Positions 1-8,280 of a DNA stretch of 64,000 nucleotides are shown piece after piece. Source of the DNA: Paracoccaceae bacterium (lineage in GTDB: Bacteria; Pseudomonadota; Alphaproteobacteria; Rhodobacterales; Rhodobacteraceae). The position numbers and the translations under genes are program-made. Under the pieces are notes generated by a model, which saw only the letters and a list, made by a program, of their open reading frames with translations, was not told where the DNA came from and searched no databases. The first letter of the stretch is position 1. The number at the start of each line of letters is the position of its first letter. The stretch is from assembly GCA_902554705.1 (NCBI GenBank), contig CACDPP010000001.1, positions 1 to 64,000 on the forward strand. Direction: 5' to 3'.

Positions 1-517
1 CGACACTTCGTTTCTTATCATCTCCAGCGCTATAAGTTAAATTGTTTCCACCAACTGCTGGTGCGCCAGTAGCATCAAAGCTGTACGAACCATTTTCACC
101 AGCTCCCCAAGTGTCTTTTACTTGTATAGTACTTTCGACACTTCGTTTCTTAATATCTCCAGGAGCATAAGTTAAATTGTTTCCACCAACTGCTGGTGCG
201 CCATTAGCGTCAAAGTTGTATTGACCACTTTCACCATCTCCCCAGGTCAAGTTTCCTGTTGTACTACCTACGACTTGTCGTTTCTTATCATCTCCCGCGC
301 TATAAGTTAAATTGTTTCCACCAACTGCTGGTGCGCCAGTAGCATCAAAGCTGTACGAACCATTTTCACCAGCTCCCCAAGTGTCTTTTACTTGTATCAC
401 ATTAACAACCTGGCGCTTTTTTAGATCTCCAGGAGCATAAGTTAAGTTGTTGCCACCAACGGCTGGCGCGCCATTAGCGTCAAAGTTGTATTGACCACTT
501 TCACCAGGCCCCCACGT
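1..517 (-). repeat. 135-bp coding tandem repeat array (45 residues per unit)
   Basis: Three full units (517-383, 382-248, 247-113) and a fourth cut by the window edge (112-1) lie in frame inside the flagellin-like gene. Each begins TWG and carries the conserved core GAPAVGGNNLTY followed by a GD-x-KKR turn. Two subtypes alternate: one with ESGQYNFDANG, the other with ENGSYSFDATG. Bases 11-126 and 281-396 differ at a single position, so the effective duplication unit is 270 bp. Confidence 0.93.
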
Positions 518-1831
518 TTGATTTCCAAATGTATTTGTTGTTCTGGCCTGAGTTACCGTATGCTTATGATTATTTGCAACATTGGTTATGGTGATTTCAT
601 CGCCCGCAATATTACCGTTGAAATTAATTCCGGTTCTTGCAGGAATTACCAAAATCTCATTTGCTTTGAAATTCTGCCCACCATCAATGATTTCCATATT
701 GGTTATCGTCTCGACACCACTTACGGTAGCAGTCTGAATGTGGGCTCTTACCGTTCCTGTACCCGCTGTGCCAGCCTGGCCAGCTTTATAAGATAACTCC
801 ACATTTTTATAAGTCCTATTAGCATCGGCTATGGCACCCATGGTAATGGCGTTTCCATTTTTATCCTGTAATGCAGAAATAAAACCGTTTCTCGTTCTCT
901 CCATATTAACGGTTTTCAAAATTTCTGTAAAACTTAAAACTTCATCCATAGAAGAACTAAAGTCACCATTGGCCATAGTTGACGTACGTGAAATTGTTGC
1001 ATCTGAGTAGAAATTTATTTTTAAAAGACCCTGAGAACCGTTTTTAGTTGCATCAATCTCTCCAATTGCGACTTTGGTAGTTCCTTGACTGGCATGGTCA
1101 AACGTATAATTGACTACATTACCATCAATTGTAATGCCTGCTGCATCTTGTAGTGTTAGTATATCTGGCCTTCCCAAATTGCTTGATACACCAAATTCAA
1201 TTGAATCTGCTGCAAAAACAGTTTCAAAATTTACAGAGTTTCCTAATATTGCATCAGAGGGCAGCTTAACGAGGTTCACCAACTGACCACCGTTTGGCAA
1301 TCCTTCCCCTACTTTGCGCAAAGCATCAAAAAGTTCAGAATACTCAATTTTTCCAAGACCAAAAGTCATTTCAGCATTACGAGCTCCAATTGAAAGGTAT
1401 TCACTTCCAGCAGTGTCAACAAAAATGTCTTTACCCTTGTAAGTAGCCCCTTGCATCACACGATTAAACTCTTGAGCAATAGCTTCCGCTTCAGCGTTGA
1501 TCATTTCCAGCTCTTCAAATGTATTAGTACCATTCGCACCTAAAACAGCTAGGTCTTGTAACCTAGCAAGAAGATTTGAAGCAGACCCAATAGCCTTCAT
1601 ACCAGTTTCAAGATAACCCAACACGACAGATGCGCCTTTGATACCTGCTTTGGTACTGGCATGGTCTAATCGAAATGCGTCTATCATCGCTGCGTTGGAA
1701 GCTCTATCACCAGCGTTGGCACTCTGCTTACCCGAAGCAATACGCTCCCGGCTATTGTTCGCTTCATAGTTCGTGCGTGTCAAAGATGTCTCCACCTTAT
1801 AAAACGCTGTGGTAGGACCGATGTTTGCCAT
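1..1831 (-). CDS. Flagellin-like protein with internal tandem repeats (partial, runs off the left edge)
   Basis: The reading frame starts at ATG 1831 after a good AAGGAG site and stays open to base 1, so 610 residues are visible and the C-terminus is outside. The N-terminal ~150 residues are a flagellin D0/D1 domain: ERIASGKQSANAGDRASNAA matches the family's SGLRINSAKDDAAG region, and LLARLQDLAVLGANGTNT matches its LQRIRELAVQAANGTNS helix. A variable domain follows, and from residue 439 a 45-residue repeat begins. A normal flagellin would need a C-terminal D1/D0 helix beyond the repeats. The product would be a secreted filament subunit with an enlarged outer domain. The N-terminal call is firm. 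Whether it is a true filament subunit or a flagellin-like adhesin cannot be decided without the C-terminus. Confidence 0.85.
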   Translation of the reverse strand, partial: MANIGPTTAFYKVETSLTRTNYEANNSRERIASGKQSANAGDRASNAAMIDAFRLDHASTKAGIKGASVVLGYLETGMKAIGSASNLLARLQDLAVLGANGTNTFEELEMINAEAEAIAQEFNRVMQGATYKGKDIFVDTAGSEYLSIGARNAEMTFGLGKIEYSELFDALRKVGEGLPNGGQLVNLVKLPSDAILGNSVNFETVFAADSIEFGVSSNLGRPDILTLQDAAGITIDGNVVNYTFDHASQGTTKVAIGEIDATKNGSQGLLKINFYSDATISRTSTMANGDFSSSMDEVLSFTEILKTVNMERTRNGFISALQDKNGNAITMGAIADANRTYKNVELSYKAGQAGTAGTGTVRAHIQTATVSGVETITNMEIIDGGQNFKANEILVIPARTGINFNGNIAGDEITITNVANNHKHTVTQARTTNTFGNQTWGPGESGQYNFDANGAPAVGGNNLTYAPGDLKKRQVVNVIQVKDTWGAGENGSYSFDATGAPAVGGNNLTYSAGDDKKRQVVGSTTGNLTWGDGESGQYNFDANGAPAVGGNNLTYAPGDIKKRSVESTIQVKDTWGAGENGSYSFDATGAPAVGGNNLTYSAGDDKKRSV

Positions 1832-2255
1832 CTCGGTCTCCTTTTCTAATACGATTTATAACTATCTCGAAAATAAAGAACGACACTCATCAAAAAAGTT
1901 AAGGAAAAAAAATTTAATTAATTGATGCCAAATGTTTTTTTAGTACGAATGTCTTCAAAAATTCGTTTCTGATGACACGCAACTTTCAGATCTGTAACTT
2001 GGCTGTGATTAGGAAAAAAGTGAATTCTAAAAGGAGAATATATTTATAAGTTAGCTCAGCATTTACACCCTGTCTTTTTGGAATAAATTTAGGATTTACA
2101 AAAGGAGAATTTAGCCTGTTTCACAATCCTAATATATAACCTAATATATAAAATTAAAAATTTTAAAATATTGTTTTTAAATATTTATTTCTATTATTAT
2201 GAGTAATGCAAAATGATAAAAGTTTTTTCTTATAATTAACAATCTTTGCTTAGCT
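1832..2255. other. Intergenic, very AT-rich
   Basis: This stretch separates the flagellin-like start from the stop of the polymerase-like gene. Apart from the flagellin ribosome binding site near 1838-1843, I see long A/T runs around 2140-2200 and no convincing gene or terminator. Confidence 0.6.
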
Positions 2256-3797
2256 TTACTCTACCTTCTGACCTTTCCAACTGCCTACCACTGTGTAAGG
2301 TTCTTTACCTTGATTATTACGCTCTACCCAGAGTCTGAATTTGTTATACGTTCGTTCATATCTTTCCGTTGTTTCTACTTTGGGTGGATTGTTCATCAGC
2401 GTGTTATAGTAGCCTTGATCAATATCTTTAAACTGTAAGGTTTCCGTATAGTTGTGGAAGTCTCTTTCATAGTTCAACTTTTTACCTAGAACTGCCTTAC
2501 TGGCTTCACCCATATATTTTTTTAAAGTGAGGATCTGATCATATTGAACAATAAATGAGTCATGGACACTGAGTATTGGCACATCGCTGTAAGTAAACTT
2601 CTTTATTACATACTCTGTTATTAGGCTGTCCTGATACATAAGATTAACAAGCTGAGCAGTAAACAACTCATCAGCCAAGTGTGGATTTAACTCCATGAAA
2701 CTATTAATTAATTTGCTTAACTCTCGATCTTTTAAAGGTAAATCGCTGCTGGCCCTAAAAGCCTCGTATGCTTGCCGCTTTGACGATGCACTTAATGCTG
2801 CTAAAATTAAAAGTTTTAAAGCTTTTGTTTGTTGTTTCTTGTTTAAATCAGGTAAAATCACTTCATCTAATTCATAAACAATAGAAGCCTTTCCTTTATT
2901 TATTGATAGGATCGAGGGATGAATACCTTTGTAGTCTACCTCAATGGTAGGTTTATTATTAATAAAAATGTCTTTCCTATAGCTTTTTCCTAGCTGTTGC
3001 CAAAATCCTCCGTAAAACCAACCGTTATTTGTCCATGAACCTCTGGAGAATATGCGACTTACAAACTTATTATTTTGGTTTATCGGTATGCGCTGAATAC
3101 CTACTTTAGTTTCACGCTCTATGTATGTCTTTTCGAGTGTTGCTATGTCTATGTAAGTTTTCTGAAGTAAGCTATTGTAAGCGTACAGCATCAACTCCAT
3201 TCGCTGGGTTTCGTCTGTGTCTTCATATTCTATAAGCTGCTTTAGTCGCTTGCCCCGCCTCCTTATAAGTTTTCCTTCTATATCAGTATCAAAGTCGGAT
3301 AGTATAACGGCGACTTTGCTTTTGTGTTTATAGATATCAAACTGTTCTGCAGTACATTTAGCAAACTCAACTTTAAGAATATGTGATGGGCGTATTCTGC
3401 TAGTGAAGCTTTTCCATCCAGCATAAGTTTTATCGTTGCTCCCACCCACAAACTCTAAATATCCTAGCTCGACTAAACCATCGATAAGTTGGACAATTTT
3501 AAACGAGACATTGAGACTGTTATACCGTGAGGTAGGAACATATGCATTTGTACTTCTTGGTACTCCTGTCCAAAACGCTGGGTCATCTAGGAATGTTTCA
3601 TAGAGGTGGACTAGTAGCACCTTTATTATAAGCTTTGGTTGTGTACCTTTTCTATTGCCTTTGGGAGTTAAGCTGGCTTGCCTGTGCTGGCCCAATGAAT
3701 GCCATACTTTATCAACAATTATATTAATTTCAGGATGGTCGGACCAAGCATGAATGTCTAGCGGTTTTGAATGTGATTTGTGATCGCCAATTGACAT
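2256..3797 (-). CDS. Uncharacterised protein with polymerase-like palm motifs
   Basis: A 513-residue protein from ATG 3797, preceded by AGGA six bases upstream; a TTG at 3863 would add 22 residues but has no such site. I recognise it as a widespread uncharacterised bacterial family. Its central part has GWFYGGFWQQ (259-268) then DYKGIHPS (288-295), laid out like motif A of family-A DNA polymerases and T7-type RNA polymerases. A helical stretch with TKALK (324-328) could be a motif B analogue. SVHDSFIV (410-417) resembles motif C, with HDS as in phage RNA polymerases. The N-terminal part (about 89-119) could be a winged helix. No signal peptide is seen. It stands alone between two surface-protein genes. 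Function is unknown; nucleotidyl transfer is an inference from the motifs only. Confidence 0.7.
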   Translation of the reverse strand: MSIGDHKSHSKPLDIHAWSDHPEINIIVDKVWHSLGQHRQASLTPKGNRKGTQPKLIIKVLLVHLYETFLDDPAFWTGVPRSTNAYVPTSRYNSLNVSFKIVQLIDGLVELGYLEFVGGSNDKTYAGWKSFTSRIRPSHILKVEFAKCTAEQFDIYKHKSKVAVILSDFDTDIEGKLIRRRGKRLKQLIEYEDTDETQRMELMLYAYNSLLQKTYIDIATLEKTYIERETKVGIQRIPINQNNKFVSRIFSRGSWTNNGWFYGGFWQQLGKSYRKDIFINNKPTIEVDYKGIHPSILSINKGKASIVYELDEVILPDLNKKQQTKALKLLILAALSASSKRQAYEAFRASSDLPLKDRELSKLINSFMELNPHLADELFTAQLVNLMYQDSLITEYVIKKFTYSDVPILSVHDSFIVQYDQILTLKKYMGEASKAVLGKKLNYERDFHNYTETLQFKDIDQGYYNTLMNNPPKVETTERYERTYNKFRLWVERNNQGKEPYTVVGSWKGQKVE

Positions 3798-4102
3798 TAA
3801 AAATCCTGAGTTAGAATGGGCTATTAAAAATCTCTGTGCATAATAATCAAACAATTTACTCAAGAATGAACTTAAATAAATAAAAATTTAAAATTAAAGC
3901 GTTCTTTTACAGTAATTTATGCTGTTCGATAGAGATCATCTTATTACTCAATTTTTCCTCATTTAAAGAAAGTCAAAAATTTGAAACTTGAAGGGCTATC
4001 AATCTTTAGAGCTCTTATTCTTTTGAAATCATTAGCTAATTAAATTTTTGGCATGTGATTTGCTATTTAAAAAGATAATTTAAACGTTAATCGCGAGTTT
4101 GA
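3798..4102. other. Intergenic region between divergent genes
   Basis: This AT-rich stretch lies between the start of the polymerase-like gene and the start of the adhesin gene, so both promoters should be here. I see no clear -35/-10 pair, repeat or small gene. Confidence 0.5.
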
Positions 4103-5944
4103 ATGTTTTTTAAATACAAAGTGCTCTATTGGGTTTGTGGCGCGATATGCGTTGGAACAGCATCGTTTGCGGGCAATTTGTCTTTATATTCTTTCACTGA
4201 AGGTGCAGCTGACCAAGGAATGACCAACATCACAAGTGGTGATGAAAACGTTGCAATTGGCGACGAAGCGTTAAAACTCAATACGAGTGGATCTTATAAT
4301 ACCGCTGTTGGCGATGAGGCTCTCAAAGCTAATACAATTGGTGTTAAAAACACCGCGATTGGGAAAAACTCATTATTTTCAAATATACATGGCCAACAAA
4401 ACGTAGGTATTGGTTTCGAAGCTCTAAAAAGTAATACCACTGGAGGTTACAATACAGCCGTTGGGGTTGAAGCAAACCGTTTGAATACATCAGGACAATT
4501 TAATACGTCAGTTGGTTTTGAAACTCTGGAGACTAATACTTCCGGATCTTACAATACAGCCCTTGGTGCCCGTGCTTTGAGATATAATTCCGGGTCATAT
4601 AACACGGCGGTGGGCATTTTTTCACTTGATGCTAATGGTTCCGGGTCTTATAACACAGCTGTCGGAGCAAACTCATTATCTACCAATACAACGGGATCAA
4701 ATAATACCGCTCATGGTTATAACTCACTAAATAGAAATACTTCTGGGTCTAATAATACCGCAACTGGGCGGAATTCTCTTTATTACAACACAACGGGATC
4801 AAGCAACACCGCCCAGGGTTATAACGCTCTATATAATAATACCTCTGGCTCTTATAATACTGCAACTGGGCAGGATTCTCTACGTTCCAATACAACCGGA
4901 TCAAACAACACCGCACAAGGTTATAACGCTCTTCGTGCTAATACTACAGGCGCTCAAAATACCGCAACAGGTGTCGGATCACTCGCCTCTAACACAACCG
5001 GTTCAAACAACACCGCCCAGGGTTATAACGCTCTTAATGCTAATACTACAGGCGCTCAAAATACGGCAACAGGTTTCGGATCACTCGCCGCTAATACCAG
5101 CGGGTCAAACAACACTGCCCAAGGTTACAACGCTCTCAGTGCGAACACTACCGGTGCTCAGAATACTGCATTTGGCGAGGCGGCAATGACAGCTAATACA
5201 ACAGGCTCGAACAACACTGCCTTTGGTAGAAACGCATTGCAAAACATTACCACTGGGAGTCAAAATACAGCAATTGGTTTAGGAGCTGGATCGACTAATT
5301 CACAAGGAACAGGCAATATTTTTGTAGGATATATGGCTGGATCACAGGAAAATGGGTCAAATAAGCTTTACATAGACAACTCATCAACAACGACACCACT
5401 TATTTATGGAGACTTTGATACAAACAGTGTAACTGTGAATGGCGATTTCGAAGTGACTGGAAATTTTCTTACCGACAAAGTTGTAAGCTCGACAGGACAA
5501 ACCGTTATGCATTATGAGCAAGCCACGGGAGCTGTGCACATTGGGCAAAACTCAATGGTTTTTTATGACTCCGCTGGGGCAATTGGTAATGGAAAAGATA
5601 TTATGGCTTCATCAGTTGGAAAAATACAAATTGGTCGAATGAATTCAGATGTCACAAGTTTTGTGGGAGAAGTAAATGTGCCAGAACCAACCAAGCCAAC
5701 ACATGCTGTTACAAAACAATATGCAGATAGTACAGCCGCAATGAGTATGGCGATGGCTTCAGCAGTTGATGCTAATAGCGAAGGCAATCATATGGGGTTT
5801 GGTTTTGGCGATTATGCTGGTCAAACAGCAATGGCGGTTGGCGTCAGTTTACAATATGAGAAAACAAAACTAAAGATTATAGCATCACAAAGCGAAACTA
5901 TGAAAGAGCCGGCTTTTTCTGGCGGATTTTCTTGGAGTTTTTAA
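4103..5944 (+). CDS. Trimeric autotransporter adhesin (YadA-type anchor, 17-residue repeats)
   Basis: A 613-residue secreted protein. Residues 1-23 form a signal peptide ending SFA. Residues about 49-400 are tandem repeats of the form NTAxGxxALxxNTTGSx, a left-handed beta-roll pattern of adhesin heads and phage fibres. A stalk-like stretch with SVTVNGDFEVTGNF follows near 440. The last ~70 residues fit a YadA membrane anchor: AVTKQYADSTAAMSMAMA, then GFGFGDYAGQTAMAVGVS, ending in the aromatic FSWSF expected of a BAM substrate. The trimer should pass its repeats through its own barrel to the surface. The stop overlaps the next start (TAATG), so the pair is probably co-translated. No strong ribosome binding site precedes the ATG. 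Confidence 0.85.
   Translation: MFFKYKVLYWVCGAICVGTASFAGNLSLYSFTEGAADQGMTNITSGDENVAIGDEALKLNTSGSYNTAVGDEALKANTIGVKNTAIGKNSLFSNIHGQQNVGIGFEALKSNTTGGYNTAVGVEANRLNTSGQFNTSVGFETLETNTSGSYNTALGARALRYNSGSYNTAVGIFSLDANGSGSYNTAVGANSLSTNTTGSNNTAHGYNSLNRNTSGSNNTATGRNSLYYNTTGSSNTAQGYNALYNNTSGSYNTATGQDSLRSNTTGSNNTAQGYNALRANTTGAQNTATGVGSLASNTTGSNNTAQGYNALNANTTGAQNTATGFGSLAANTSGSNNTAQGYNALSANTTGAQNTAFGEAAMTANTTGSNNTAFGRNALQNITTGSQNTAIGLGAGSTNSQGTGNIFVGYMAGSQENGSNKLYIDNSSTTTPLIYGDFDTNSVTVNGDFEVTGNFLTDKVVSSTGQTVMHYEQATGAVHIGQNSMVFYDSAGAIGNGKDIMASSVGKIQIGRMNSDVTSFVGEVNVPEPTKPTHAVTKQYADSTAAMSMAMASAVDANSEGNHMGFGFGDYAGQTAMAVGVSLQYEKTKLKIIASQSETMKEPAFSGGFSWSF
4230..5300 (+). repeat. 51-bp coding tandem repeats of the adhesin head
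   Basis: About twenty in-frame 17-residue units, each with an NTA-x-G step and an NT(T/S)G turn. The best-conserved stretch, about 4800-5160, repeats at 102 bp (two units) with only scattered base differences, which suggests recent amplification. Repeats near the N-terminal end are more diverged. Confidence 0.88.
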
Positions 5945-6306
5945 TGAATAGATTTTCTATTTTTAAAAGTTTCACCCTATCCTTTTCGCTATTTCTAATT
6001 GGGTCGAGCTTAATTGCTGGTTCTACAAAATATTTTTACAATGGCACAAAACTTTATAATCTTTGTCGTGCGGATAATTTAATTGATGAAGCTTTATGCG
6101 AAGGATATATTCTGGGTGTTCAAGACTCAATTTATTCTGGACATTTATCTGATCACTTTAACATATGTCTTGCAGAAGGTGTTGAGCCCGATCAATTACG
6201 ATTGCAGCTAGTAAATTTTATTGAAAATAATCCAGATATTATGAATTTCGCCGCGGAGGGTCTCGTTGCCAAAAGCCTAGAAACCTCATATGCCTGCAAA
6301 AAATAA
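5944..6306 (+). CDS. Rap1a/Tai-like periplasmic protein
   Basis: A 120-residue protein; I take ATG 5944, which overlaps the adhesin stop by one base, over an upstream TTG inside that gene. Residues 1-25 are a signal peptide ending near LIAG. The rest matches the Rap1a/Tai pattern: LCRADN, CEGYILGVQD, a third Cys in CLAEGVEPDQL, a NNPDIMNFAA helix and a final YACKK, giving two likely disulfides. Known Tai/Rap1a proteins neutralise type VI amidase effectors in the periplasm, but no such effector is visible here. Coupling to the adhesin suggests a periplasmic partner or chaperone role instead; that is inference. Confidence 0.78.
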   Translation: MNRFSIFKSFTLSFSLFLIGSSLIAGSTKYFYNGTKLYNLCRADNLIDEALCEGYILGVQDSIYSGHLSDHFNICLAEGVEPDQLRLQLVNFIENNPDIMNFAAEGLVAKSLETSYACKK

Positions 6307-6338
6307 CTAACAAGGCTTTGTTGATTTAGGATGAATCT

Positions 6339-6776
6339 ATGCGAAAATTTCTATTTATGTTTATCATCATAATTGGAACAGCAAATAAACTTTCGGCGCA
6401 GTATGTAGACCAAAACTTTTCAATTAAGAACTATAAAGTTTTTGTCCAAATAATAGACGCAGCTAAAGAGGGTTGCTGGACTAATATCAGTGAAACAGGA
6501 AGTTATATTAAAAATAAACTTTCTGAGAAGGGCATTCAACTTATCGATGATCAGAGCAAAACGGATTTGACTTTGAGTTTTTTTCTTATGGCGCAAAGAA
6601 CTGGGCACGGCTGGTGCTACGGAAACATGAGCTTGAGATTGACGGCAAATGTTATGCTCGGTGAATATATGATTTTAGGTACTTTTTATCAAGAAAACAC
6701 TGTGGATATTAAATCCCAACATTTCAATAATTCTGCCTTGAATTGGCTTGATAAGAAACTTCCAGAATTAAAATAA
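6339..6776 (+). CDS. Small secreted protein of unknown function
   Basis: A 145-residue protein with a hydrophobic leader (1-20, ending LSA) and a compact remainder. It has two Cys (the CWTN and WCYGN segments) that could pair, and a DLTLSFFLMAQ strand followed by GHGWCYGNMSLRLTANVML, which looks like a beta-sheet lipocalin- or sensor-like fold. I do not recognise a family. It lies 32 bases after the Rap1a-like gene in the same direction, so it may be the third gene of the adhesin operon. Confidence 0.6.
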   Translation: MRKFLFMFIIIIGTANKLSAQYVDQNFSIKNYKVFVQIIDAAKEGCWTNISETGSYIKNKLSEKGIQLIDDQSKTDLTLSFFLMAQRTGHGWCYGNMSLRLTANVMLGEYMILGTFYQENTVDIKSQHFNNSALNWLDKKLPELK

Positions 6777-6812
6777 AACTAAAGAGTCAGTCAAAAAGTC
6801 GTTAATTTGGTT

Positions 6813-7004
6813 ATGGATATGAAACCAGGCATAAACACAAGTAATTTATCTAACATGTTTATTACACGTGAAAGAGAGATATATGCCGACTCCAAAGATA
6901 AAGAAAAAAAGAGACAGCGTAAAAAAAATTTAAAGAAAAAATCAGGCAAAGATGGCTACAAAGGTATTTTTGAAAATTTTCACAGCATAGACCTACTCGG
7001 CTAG
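6813..7004 (+). CDS. Possible small basic protein
   Basis: A 63-residue frame with a strongly basic middle (DKEKKRQRKKNLKKKSGKDG). No clear ribosome binding site is present, and starts at 6813, 6819 or further in are equally possible. It follows the secreted-protein gene by 36 bases. Its codons run through A-rich sequence, so the Lys richness may simply reflect base composition. I list it as doubtful. Confidence 0.28.
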   Translation: MDMKPGINTSNLSNMFITREREIYADSKDKEKKRQRKKNLKKKSGKDGYKGIFENFHSIDLLG

Positions 7005-7110
7005 AATTAAAATTTTTTTTATTTTGAATATATTACTTAGCTCTCTAATAAAATTTTTAGACCCATATTTTCTTGCATTTAGTAAAGCAACACTTTAGTC
7101 AAAATAAAGT

Positions 7111-7187
7111 GGACCCATAGCTCAACTGGATAGAGTACTTGACTTCGAATCAAGGGGTTGGGGGTTCGAATCCTCCTGGGTCCGCCA
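7111..7187 (+). tRNA. tRNA-Arg (anticodon TCG)
   Basis: A 77-nt cloverleaf with CCA encoded. The acceptor GGACCCA pairs with TGGGTCC, the anticodon stem CTTGA/TCAAG encloses the loop CTTCGAA (anticodon TCG, reading CGA), and GGGTTCGAATCC forms the T arm. It marks the border between the accessory first 7 kb and the core genes that follow. I found no repeated copy of its 3' end in the window. Confidence 0.97.
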
Positions 7188-7564
7188 TCTTCCCAAAATT
7201 TTAAAATTACCTCAGTTCTGAAAATTTAAATAAAATAAAGATTATCAATATATAGTATTTAATTCCTAATTAATCTTATTGAATTAATACATGTTGTGTT
7301 TTAGCTAGTTTTATGTGAGGTATTGTTTAAAGAAAGAATTATAATATGTACCAGCAGAGCAGAATTAAAATATCCCAGTTGTTGTCAGTCGTAGTTTGTC
7401 TTGTGATTATAGTTATAGAAATTGTTTAGATTCAAAATATGATGCAAATGAATTTTCATTTAATTCATTAATTAAAGAATTATAAAGCCTTGTTCCTTCT
7501 CTTGAATTCAACCACTTAGACACTTTACTTAAGTGGCTTAGCTGCGGTTAGGGGTTAATAGCAA
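7188..7564 (+). other. Intergenic stretch with one doubtful micro-ORF
   Basis: It is mostly featureless AT-rich DNA. A 27-residue frame at 7346-7429 would encode a basic N-terminus followed by a single hydrophobic helix (SVVVCLVIIVIEIV), but no good ribosome binding site precedes it. Confidence 0.35.
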
Positions 7565-8278
7565 ATGCCAGAGAGAATCTTATGGATTGATGTGATTAGA
7601 GGCGTTTCTATTTTAGCTATGATTACTTTTCATTTTGCTTTTGACTTAATGTATTTTGGGTTCGCAAAATCTGACTTGATATATCAGCCTGACTGGAGGC
7701 TTTTTGAGCGCATGATAGCTTTTAGCTTTTTATTCATTGCGGGTCTTAGTCTATTTATTACGCATGGATCGTTGATTAACTGGAACTCATTTATAAAAAG
7801 ATATGGAGTTACGGCAATTTGTGCAGTTTTAATATCAGCGGTCACTTATGTTTTATTTAACGGTGATATGATACGATTTGGAATACTACACGCTATTTCG
7901 GTTTCAGGTTTAATAAGTTTATTATTATTAAAATTAAATTCATTCTTTTTGGCTTTGCTGGCAGTTATAATTTTCTTGATAAATCTACTTATCGCTCAAC
8001 CTGTAGAGGGCGATTATTTTTGGCAGTGGTTGATCTATACAAACGAAACGCCTCATTCATTAGATTACCGACCAATTATACCCTGGATAACTCCTTTTAT
8101 TTTAGGAATGGCATCGTACCAACTTTTTAAAAAATGGGGTTTATTGGAAACGAGCAACACTATCATCTACAGAGAACTTTCAATTCTTTCTTGGTTGGGA
8201 AGAAATAGTTTGATTATCTATTTGATACATCAACCTATTCTTTTTGGTGGCTTCTTCTTATTCTTAAAAATTAGCTAA
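7565..8278 (+). CDS. DUF1624-type multi-pass membrane protein
   Basis: A 237-residue integral membrane protein with about seven hydrophobic segments. The opening ILWIDVIRGVSILAMITFHF matches the DUF1624/heparan-alpha-glucosaminide acetyltransferase-like group, where an Asp near the N-terminus and a His in the first helix are conserved. The C-terminal WLGRNSLIIYLIHQPILFG is the other family hallmark. Such proteins are thought to move acyl groups across the membrane, but the substrate here is unknown. It ends two bases before the convergent tgt stop. Confidence 0.75.
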   Translation: MPERILWIDVIRGVSILAMITFHFAFDLMYFGFAKSDLIYQPDWRLFERMIAFSFLFIAGLSLFITHGSLINWNSFIKRYGVTAICAVLISAVTYVLFNGDMIRFGILHAISVSGLISLLLLKLNSFFLALLAVIIFLINLLIAQPVEGDYFWQWLIYTNETPHSLDYRPIIPWITPFILGMASYQLFKKWGLLETSNTIIYRELSILSWLGRNSLIIYLIHQPILFGGFFLFLKIS

Positions 8279-8280
8279 AC

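Noticed and set aside
1-517. Regular direct repeats that could be taken for a CRISPR array
   Set aside because: They are in frame, 135 bp long with conserved protein sequence throughout, and have no short repeat/unique spacer pattern.
491-796. Plus-strand frame of 101 codons
   Set aside because: It lies entirely antisense to the flagellin-like gene and has no recognisable protein features.
5944-6306. Rap1a/Tai protein as evidence of a type VI secretion immunity pair
   Set aside because: No amidase effector, Hcp, VgrG or PAAR gene is adjacent.
7111-7187. tRNA-Arg as an integration site of the accessory region
   Set aside because: I found no duplicated tRNA 3' end and no integrase gene in the window.
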